DNA from: Paramicrobacterium chengjingii
GTDB lineage: Bacteria; Actinomycetota; Actinomycetes; Actinomycetales; Microbacteriaceae
Assembly (NCBI RefSeq): GCF_011751765.2
Contig: NZ_CP061169.1
Coordinates: forward strand, 124,001-188,000
Direction of reading: 5' to 3'
Length of the DNA stretch: 64,000 nt
Shown here: piece after piece, positions 59,070-64,000 of the stretch
How the letters are laid out: the number at the start of each line of letters is the position of its first letter
Position numbering within the stretch: position 1 is the stretch's first letter
Translations under genes and position numbers: made by a program
The notes under the pieces: generated by a model
The model's database searches: none
Told to the model about the DNA's origin: nothing
The model's input: the letters and a program-made list of their open reading frames with translations, nothing else

Positions 59070-59821
59070 GCCTTCTCGAGCTTCGAGGCGCTTCGTTCGC
59101 CTATGGGCGAGGGCGGACTGTCGTCGACGACGTGTCGTTCTCGATCGACGCGGGTGAGAGCATCGGACTCGTGGGGGAGTCCGGGGCCGGCAAGTCGACG
59201 ATCCTGTCGCTTCTGCTTGGACTCATCGCCCCGACGAGCGGTGCTGTGCTGTTCGACGGCGCGCCGCTCGCCCGGCGCGACCGCGGCCTCATGAGACGTT
59301 TCCGATCGTCGGTGCAGACGGTCTATCAAGATCCGTACTCGTCGCTCGACCCGAGGCAGCGCATCGACCGCATCGTTGCCGAGCCCCTGCGTTCGCTCGA
59401 CATTGCAGCGGGCGACGCCGCGCGCGAGCGCGTGGGCGAGGCTCTGGCATCCGTCGGTCTGGATCGCGACGTGCTGCGGCGCTTTCCGCACGAGTTCTCG
59501 GGAGGGCAGCGCCAACGCATCGCAATCGCCCGGGCGATCGTGTGCCGGCCGAAGGTGCTGTTGGCCGACGAACCGGTGAGCGCACTCGACGTCACGACGC
59601 GCATTCAGGTGATCGACGTGCTGCGGAGGCTGCGCGACGAGACGGGCCTCGCTCTGCTCATGGTGTCGCACGACCTCACGAGCGTCGCGGCACTGTGCGA
59701 GCGCACCATCGTGCTGAAAGACGGCAGTGTCGTCGAAGAAGGCGACACTGGCGGCATCCTCACCTCTCCCGCCACCGCATACGCGCGCCAACTGGTGGCG
59801 GCAATCCCGCGTCTGCCCTGA
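59066..59821 (+). CDS. Oligopeptide-type ABC transporter ATPase (DppF/OppF-like)
   Basis: A 251-residue ATPase that pairs with the preceding one. Walker A is GESGAGKST (about 37-45), the QTVYQDPYSSLDPRQRI loop is the OppF mark, the signature is FSGGQRQRIAIARAI and Walker B is VLLADEPVSALDVTT. It also lacks the C-terminal oligopeptide extension. It is the last gene of the DUF1684-binding protein-permease-permease-ATPase-ATPase operon; threonine synthase follows after 57 bases with its own promoter-like TACGAT. Confidence 0.92.
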   Translation: MSLLELRGASFAYGRGRTVVDDVSFSIDAGESIGLVGESGAGKSTILSLLLGLIAPTSGAVLFDGAPLARRDRGLMRRFRSSVQTVYQDPYSSLDPRQRIDRIVAEPLRSLDIAAGDAARERVGEALASVGLDRDVLRRFPHEFSGGQRQRIAIARAIVCRPKVLLADEPVSALDVTTRIQVIDVLRRLRDETGLALLMVSHDLTSVAALCERTIVLKDGSVVEEGDTGGILTSPATAYARQLVAAIPRLP

Positions 59822-59878
59822 AACAGCCTTCGCGCTCACGTACGATTGACAGCGACCGACCAGCGAAGGGCCCATCAC

Positions 59879-61303
59879 GTGCAGTACATCTCCACACGCG
59901 GCGGTGTCATCGGGCACTACTGCGACATTCTTCTTGAGGGGCTCGCACCCAACGGCGGACTGGCGGTACCCGAGCGGATGCCGCAGATCGACTCAGTCGA
60001 TCTCGAGCGGTGGCGCCACCTCGACTATGCAGACCTGGCGACCGAGGTCATCGGGCTCTTTGCGACAGACATTCCGCGTGACGACCTCGCCCGCCTGTGC
60101 CGGGCGGCATACGACCCCGCCAGGTACGCGTCGGCGGAGATGGTGCCGCTGCGTGACATCGGCGACGGCCTGACCCTCGTCGGGCTCTCTGAGGGACCGA
60201 CGCTCGCGTTCAAAGACATGGCTATGCAGTTTCTCGGCGAAGCCCTTGACTACGTCTTGGAGAAGACCGACGGCGTGCTCAACGTGCTCGGTGCTACATC
60301 GGGCGACACCGGGTCGGCTGCCGAGCATGCCCTCCGCGGCCGCGACCGGGTCTCGGTGTTCATGCTTTCGCCCCAGGGGCGCATGAGCGCATTTCAGCGC
60401 GCGCAGATGTACTCGCTTCACGACGCGAACGTGCACAACATCGCCGTTGAGGGCGTTTTCGATGACTGCCAGAACCTCGTCAAACAGTTGGCGCAGGATC
60501 TCGATTTCAAGAAGGCTCACCGCATCGGCGCCGTCAACTCGATCAACTTCGGCCGCATCTCTGCCCAGATCGCGTACTACGTGTGGGCGTGGCTGCGCTA
60601 TACCGACCGCCTGCCCGAAGCCGAGCGCGAGGGTGTCGAGGTGTCGTTTGCCGTGCCGTCGGGCAACTTCGGCAACATCCTGTCTGGTCTCTACGCCAAA
60701 CTCATGGGGCTTCCCATTCGCAAGCTGGTGCTCGCGACAAACGAGAACAACGTTCTCGACGAGTTCTTCCGTACCGGCATCTACCGCCCGCGATCTGCGG
60801 CGGACACCGTCGCGACGTCGAGCCCGTCGATGGACGTGTCGCGCGCGTCGAACCTTGAGCGGTTCGTCTTCAATCTTCTCGGTCGCGATCCGCACCGCAC
60901 GGCGGCGACGTGGGAGACGCTCGCCGATCACGACACGTTCGACCTGTCCGCCGAGCAGGGCCGGTTCGAGTCGGAGTTCGGTATCGTGAGCGGCACGAGC
61001 ACGCATGAGGATCGACTGCGCACCATTCGTGCGTTCTTTGAGAGCCACGGTGTCACCCTCGACCCGCACACGGCAGATGGTGCGAAGGTGGCTCGAGAGC
61101 ACGTGGAGCCGGGAGTGCCGATGCTGGTGCTCGAGACGGCGAAGCCGCAGAAATTTGCCGACACGATCACCGAGGCGCTGAGCACACCCATCGTTGCTGA
61201 CGCGGAGACCCGTGCGCTTTTCGACGCACCGCAGCGGGTGACGATGCTGCCCGCCGATGCGGAGCAACTGCGTGCGCTGATTGAGAAGTCTGCGCTGCGC
61301 TGA
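59879..61303 (+). CDS. thrC: Threonine synthase
   Basis: A 474-residue PLP enzyme that converts O-phosphohomoserine to threonine, the last step of threonine synthesis. It is of the long (enterobacterial/fungal-like) type. The N-terminus is MQYISTRGGVIGHYCDILLEGLAPNGGLAVPE, the PLP lysine is K112 in EGPTLAFKDMAMQFLG, the phosphate loop is NVLGATSGDTGSAAEHAL, and AVPSGNFGNILSGLYAKLMGLPI is the late family motif. The start is GTG at 59879 with GAAGGG upstream. No other threonine gene is nearby. Confidence 0.95.
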   Translation: MQYISTRGGVIGHYCDILLEGLAPNGGLAVPERMPQIDSVDLERWRHLDYADLATEVIGLFATDIPRDDLARLCRAAYDPARYASAEMVPLRDIGDGLTLVGLSEGPTLAFKDMAMQFLGEALDYVLEKTDGVLNVLGATSGDTGSAAEHALRGRDRVSVFMLSPQGRMSAFQRAQMYSLHDANVHNIAVEGVFDDCQNLVKQLAQDLDFKKAHRIGAVNSINFGRISAQIAYYVWAWLRYTDRLPEAEREGVEVSFAVPSGNFGNILSGLYAKLMGLPIRKLVLATNENNVLDEFFRTGIYRPRSAADTVATSSPSMDVSRASNLERFVFNLLGRDPHRTAATWETLADHDTFDLSAEQGRFESEFGIVSGTSTHEDRLRTIRAFFESHGVTLDPHTADGAKVAREHVEPGVPMLVLETAKPQKFADTITEALSTPIVADAETRALFDAPQRVTMLPADAEQLRALIEKSALR

Positions 61304-61379
61304 TCGCCCGAGATCGTGGCAGTGTGCGTGACCTTGTCGCGGGTTGCGGCACTCCCGCGCCTTCCCTGACCGGTTTGCA

Positions 61380-62582
61380 TCACTCGCGGTTGAGGTTTCG
61401 CAGCAACGCGACGGCGGCCACAGAGCACAGCAGAAACACGAAGCCGCCCGCGAGCATAGGCAGCGCAATGTGAACGAGCGCGAGCGCTCCACCGAGGCCG
61501 GAGCCGAGTGCGAGACCGGCGAGACTCATGACTCGCGTCGCCGCGTTCACTCGGCCGCGAAGCTCATCAGGAACCAGACGCTGACGCAATGAGGTCGCGC
61601 AGATTCCCCACACGACAGCATGCAGAATGTAGACGGCGAGCAACACGGCAGCTAGCGCGCCACTCTCAGTGGTCGAAAGTGCGATCAGTGAAACCGAACC
61701 GGTGACGAGACTCGCGACGATCGTCCAGCGGTAGCCGAGATGAGAGCGAATGCGGGGCGTTGCCACAGAGCCGACAAGTCCTCCAAGCGCAGACACAGCG
61801 AGGATCACGCCGTATCCGGCGTCGTCGACACCGAGGCGCTGCTGCGCAAAGAGCACGAGAATCGAGAACGGCATCATGTAGCCGACGCTGGCCACGGCGC
61901 CAATCAGCGCAAGGCTTCCCACGATGCGATGCCGTGCAAGCCAACGAGTGCCGGCCACGGCCTCCTGCCATACCGTCGTCGTGCCTTTCGGGGGGAGTGC
62001 GTTCTCACTCGTCCCCGTCTTACGCATGGGAAGCGCCAGTGCGAGCAGCCCGGCGCCCGCCCACAAGCCACCCATTGCAAAGATGGGCGCCGAGGCCGCG
62101 AGGGCGAAGAGCACGCCGCCCAGCGGAGGGCCTACGAACTCATCGGCGACGAGCTGCGCCGCCGAGATACGCCCATTCGCCCGATCGAGGTCGTGGTCTC
62201 GAATGATGCTCGGCACAATCGAGACGGCAGCGTTGTCGGCTGCGGTTTCGAGTGTTCCGATCACAGCGATGGCGACGTACAGCAGAATCAGCCCGCCCGC
62301 GCCGACATGAACGCACAGGGCGAGGGCGAGAACGCTCGCCCCTCGCAGCAGGTTTGCCGTGACCAGGAGGGTGCGCCGATCGGTGCGGTCAACAAAGACA
62401 CCGACGGGCAGCGCAACGAGAAGGCGCACCAGCGCATACACGGTAGCGACCCCGGCAACGAGGCGTGGATCGTCGGTGAGGGATGCCGCGAGGAGCGGCA
62501 TTGATACGAACGCCAGTCCGTCAGCGAGGTTCGACGCGGCATTCGCGCCCCACAGAACAGTGAAGGCGCGACCGAGAGACAT
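61380..62582 (-). CDS. MFS transporter (TMEM175/enterobactin-exporter-like, MFS_3)
   Basis: A 400-residue 12-helix transporter of the EntS/MFS_3 type. LWGANAASNLADGLAFVSMPLLAASLTDDPRLVAG at the start, PVGVFVDRTDRRTLLVTANLLRG after helix 2 and QRLVPDELRGRVNAATRVMS in the second half fit macrolide/siderophore exporters. The ATG at 62582 lies only four bases from the divergent ATG at 62587, so the two genes' promoters must overlap each other's coding sequence or be leaderless. The upstream open frame is antisense to the MNT/HEPN genes and is not credible. Confidence 0.86.
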   Translation of the reverse strand: MSLGRAFTVLWGANAASNLADGLAFVSMPLLAASLTDDPRLVAGVATVYALVRLLVALPVGVFVDRTDRRTLLVTANLLRGASVLALALCVHVGAGGLILLYVAIAVIGTLETAADNAAVSIVPSIIRDHDLDRANGRISAAQLVADEFVGPPLGGVLFALAASAPIFAMGGLWAGAGLLALALPMRKTGTSENALPPKGTTTVWQEAVAGTRWLARHRIVGSLALIGAVASVGYMMPFSILVLFAQQRLGVDDAGYGVILAVSALGGLVGSVATPRIRSHLGYRWTIVASLVTGSVSLIALSTTESGALAAVLLAVYILHAVVWGICATSLRQRLVPDELRGRVNAATRVMSLAGLALGSGLGGALALVHIALPMLAGGFVFLLCSVAAVALLRNLNRE

Positions 62583-62586
62583 CCAT

Positions 62587-63081
62587 ATGAGGATACGGGC
62601 GATAAGTCCGCTCGGCGAGCGGCTCCGGGCCGATGCCAAGGCCGCGGACGACTTGCACGAGCGCTCACGGAGCTTGTTGGTGAGTGCTGTTCGTATCGGC
62701 GCGCAAGCCGGGATGACACAGCGGGAGATCGCCGCTGCAACAGGCCGAAGCCAGCCTGAAGTGTCGCGTCTTCTCCGGTTTCGCGGAACGACAGATCTGG
62801 GGCGACGGCTTGCCCGGAACCGAGGGAAGGTGCGTGACCTCGCGGCGACATACCGGGCCGGCAACGTCAGGGTATTTGGCAGCGTCGCTCGCGGGACGAA
62901 CTCTGCGCAATCCGACATTGACCTTCTCGTCGATTGGCCAGAAGGACTCGGGCTCTTCGCACTCTCGCGGCTGGAGAGCGAACTTGCGAACCTCCTCGGC
63001 GCAACTGTCGACGTCGTTCCTCGCGGGAGCCTTCGAGGGCATCTGGCTGATCGCGTCCTCGATGAGGCAGTGCCATTATGA
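62587..63081 (+). CDS. HTH-fused MNT nucleotidyltransferase antitoxin
   Basis: A 164-residue two-domain protein. The N-terminal ~60 residues carry a helix-turn-helix (MTQREIAAATGRSQPEVSRLLRF). The C-terminal ~75 residues form a minimal nucleotidyltransferase with the GSx10DxD motif exact: GSVARGTNSAQSDID (about 98-112), then LLVDW. Stand-alone MNT antitoxins neutralise HEPN toxins by adding AMP to a tyrosine; here a DNA-binding domain is fused on, suited for autoregulation. The ATG at 62587 lacks a ribosome binding site; a GTG at 62680 is an alternative that keeps both domains. It overlaps the HEPN gene by four bases. Confidence 0.83.
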   Translation: MRIRAISPLGERLRADAKAADDLHERSRSLLVSAVRIGAQAGMTQREIAAATGRSQPEVSRLLRFRGTTDLGRRLARNRGKVRDLAATYRAGNVRVFGSVARGTNSAQSDIDLLVDWPEGLGLFALSRLESELANLLGATVDVVPRGSLRGHLADRVLDEAVPL

Positions 63082-63401
63082 CGAGGAACGATCACGAACT
63101 CGTCTGCGATGCACTGGACCATCTCGCGGTGCTTCACCAGCATCTCGAACGATCCGACCTCGATGATCAGACGGTTGCGGATGCTGTCAGTCTTCGTCTT
63201 GCATCAGCGATTGAGGCAATATCCGAGACATCTGAACGATTTCGTGATCGGACATTCGGCGACGACTGGAAGATCATCTGGGCCACGCGGAACCGAATCT
63301 CGCACGGTTACGCATATATTGACATGGGCCTCATCCGGGCCACCGTTATTCACGATCTACCCGATTTTGAGCGCGGGCTGCGCGAGTCACTCGCTGAGTG
63401 A
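63078..63401 (+). CDS. HEPN (HepT/DUF86-like) ribonuclease toxin
   Basis: A 107-residue all-helical HEPN-domain protein. The catalytic and target motif Rx4HxY is exact: R71-NRIS-H76-G-Y78. R and H form the RNase site, and Tyr is the residue AMPylated by MNT antitoxins in characterised HepT/MntA pairs. The flanking FGDDWKIIWATRNRISHGYAYIDMGLI is the DUF86 pattern. Its ATG overlaps the antitoxin stop (ATGA at 63078-63081). It should be an RNase toxin held inactive by its partner. Confidence 0.88.
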   Translation: MTRNDHELVCDALDHLAVLHQHLERSDLDDQTVADAVSLRLASAIEAISETSERFRDRTFGDDWKIIWATRNRISHGYAYIDMGLIRATVIHDLPDFERGLRESLAE

Positions 63402-63485
63402 CGGAGCATCTGCCCCAGCCTCGCACCGGACCACATGTTTGAGCCATGCCCAGCTCTGTGGCTCATAGAAGAACGAGACCCGCCG

Positions 63486-64000
63486 TCAGCTTTGCCGATC
63501 CGCGATGCGCTCCACCTCGGCGAGCACCGAGTCCGCCGCCTCTTCCGAGGCGAGCGTCAGAAAGTGCCCGGCTCCCAGCAGCGGAATGTTGCGGGCACCG
63601 TCGAGGGCACTGCCGCCCGGAATGTGCGGGTCGAAAGACGGCGAGAGCGAAGTGATTCGCTCATTCACCGACGTTTCGCCGGCAAGCGCCGTGATGGTGC
63701 CGTTCGTCGGACCGAACTCACGCAGCGTCTTGCCCACGGTGTAGGTCGCGAGCTTCGATCCAGCGAATGGCGTGCACAGCGTCACCATGCCGCGCACACC
63801 GAGATCCGCCTCGCTCATCAGATGCTTGCCGATCAGCCCGCTCTTGCTGTGGGCAACGATGATGCGACCCGCCGACGGAACGTGCACGCGCTCAAGGGCG
63901 CGCTGCAGCATCCGTGACGTGTCGACGATGGGCCGGCGATTGTGTTTCATGCCGTACACGACGTTCACGCGATAGCCGGCCTTCGAGAGCCGGTCGGCGA
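63486..64000 (-). CDS. Alpha/beta hydrolase (lipase-like), 5' end beyond the window
   Basis: The C-terminal ~171 residues of a hydrolase; the reading frame continues past the right edge (…ADRLSKAGYRV) so the true start is outside. The nucleophile elbow reads IIVAHSKSGLIGKHLM, with Ser in HSKSG in place of the usual GHSxG. GMVTLCTPFAGSKLA follows, and the likely His is in LLGAGHFLTLASEEA near the end. The pattern resembles the lipase/PGAP1-like branch, acting on lipid esters. An internal GTG at 63966-63968 would be too late to be the start. Confidence 0.72.
   Translation of the reverse strand, partial: ADRLSKAGYRVNVVYGMKHNRRPIVDTSRMLQRALERVHVPSAGRIIVAHSKSGLIGKHLMSEADLGVRGMVTLCTPFAGSKLATYTVGKTLREFGPTNGTITALAGETSVNERITSLSPSFDPHIPGGSALDGARNIPLLGAGHFLTLASEEAADSVLAEVERIADRQS

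Noticed and set aside
62583..63143. Upstream extension of the MFS frame on the minus strand
   Set aside because: It is antisense to the MNT and HEPN genes, which carry exact catalytic motifs, and adds no membrane helix.
1..64000. CRISPR arrays, tRNA or rRNA genes, prophage
   Set aside because: I saw no regularly spaced repeats, no cloverleaf or rRNA-like stretches, and no phage structural genes. The reading was by eye, so a tRNA scan would be the decisive check.

Overview
The window comes from a high-GC Gram-positive actinobacterium, most likely a member of the Microbacteriaceae. The reasons are indirect but agree with each other: a GC-rich sequence with many GTG and TTG starts, an actinobacterial NucS mismatch endonuclease, a DUF222/13E12-type HNH protein, a DUF2871 protein, an SSS symporter with a tiny partner protein, and a recurrent sense-strand hexamer GGATGC at Asp-Ala codon pairs. 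There is no rRNA, tRNA or other marker gene here, so the genus is not resolved. I found no CRISPR array, prophage or complete insertion sequence. The window looks like ordinary chromosome rich in transport and regulation, with two small toxin-antitoxin modules.

Layout. 0-7.4 kb: SGNH hydrolase, small membrane protein, an SDR/TetR divergent pair sharing a double palindrome, an ABC-2 export pair, a VOC/MerR-TipAS pair and a Nudix hydrolase. 7.5-10.1 kb: a DUF222-HNH protein behind a candidate SOS box, then a nitroreductase-fold protein. 10.1-14.1 kb: a heterodimeric ABC exporter. 14.1-18.6 kb: DUF2871, a 43-residue transporter partner with its SSS symporter, and the proline symporter PutP with a strong terminator. 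18.7-21.6 kb: three overlapping genes (esterase, membrane protein, PrmC-like methyltransferase). 21.6-26.0 kb: a glycoside operon (MFS transporter, GH2 enzyme, DUF2804 protein) behind a palindromic operator. 26.1-30.1 kb: DUF488, two tandem membrane-anchored DsbA-like proteins (one without its CxxC), and a WYL regulator/VOC divergent pair sharing a perfect palindrome.

30.1-34.2 kb: coiled-coil membrane protein, HAD phosphatase, a Phd-VapC toxin-antitoxin pair, and nucS coupled to an unknown gene. 34.2-41.7 kb: NmrA-like protein and DHA2 efflux pump with a TetR regulator, an MFS/LacI divergent pair, and an M20 amidohydrolase coupled to a GNAT acetyltransferase. 41.8-46.5 kb: a four-gene ABC-2 exporter plus two-component system operon, then a TetR regulator with a leaderless promoter. 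46.5-54.0 kb: membrane protein, MATE exporter, hydrolase, truncated MarR, M13 metallopeptidase, a beta-lactamase-fold protein lacking its catalytic Ser/Lys, and an epimerase. 54.2-59.8 kb: a fully overlapping oligopeptide-type ABC import operon led by a DUF1684 gene. 59.9-64.0 kb: threonine synthase, an MFS transporter, an HTH-MNT/HEPN toxin-antitoxin pair, and an alpha/beta hydrolase cut by the right edge.

Most operons are held together by 1-4 base start/stop overlaps. Many regulators sit divergent to their likely targets, with palindromes between them. Function calls rest on motif reading only; no database search was run.
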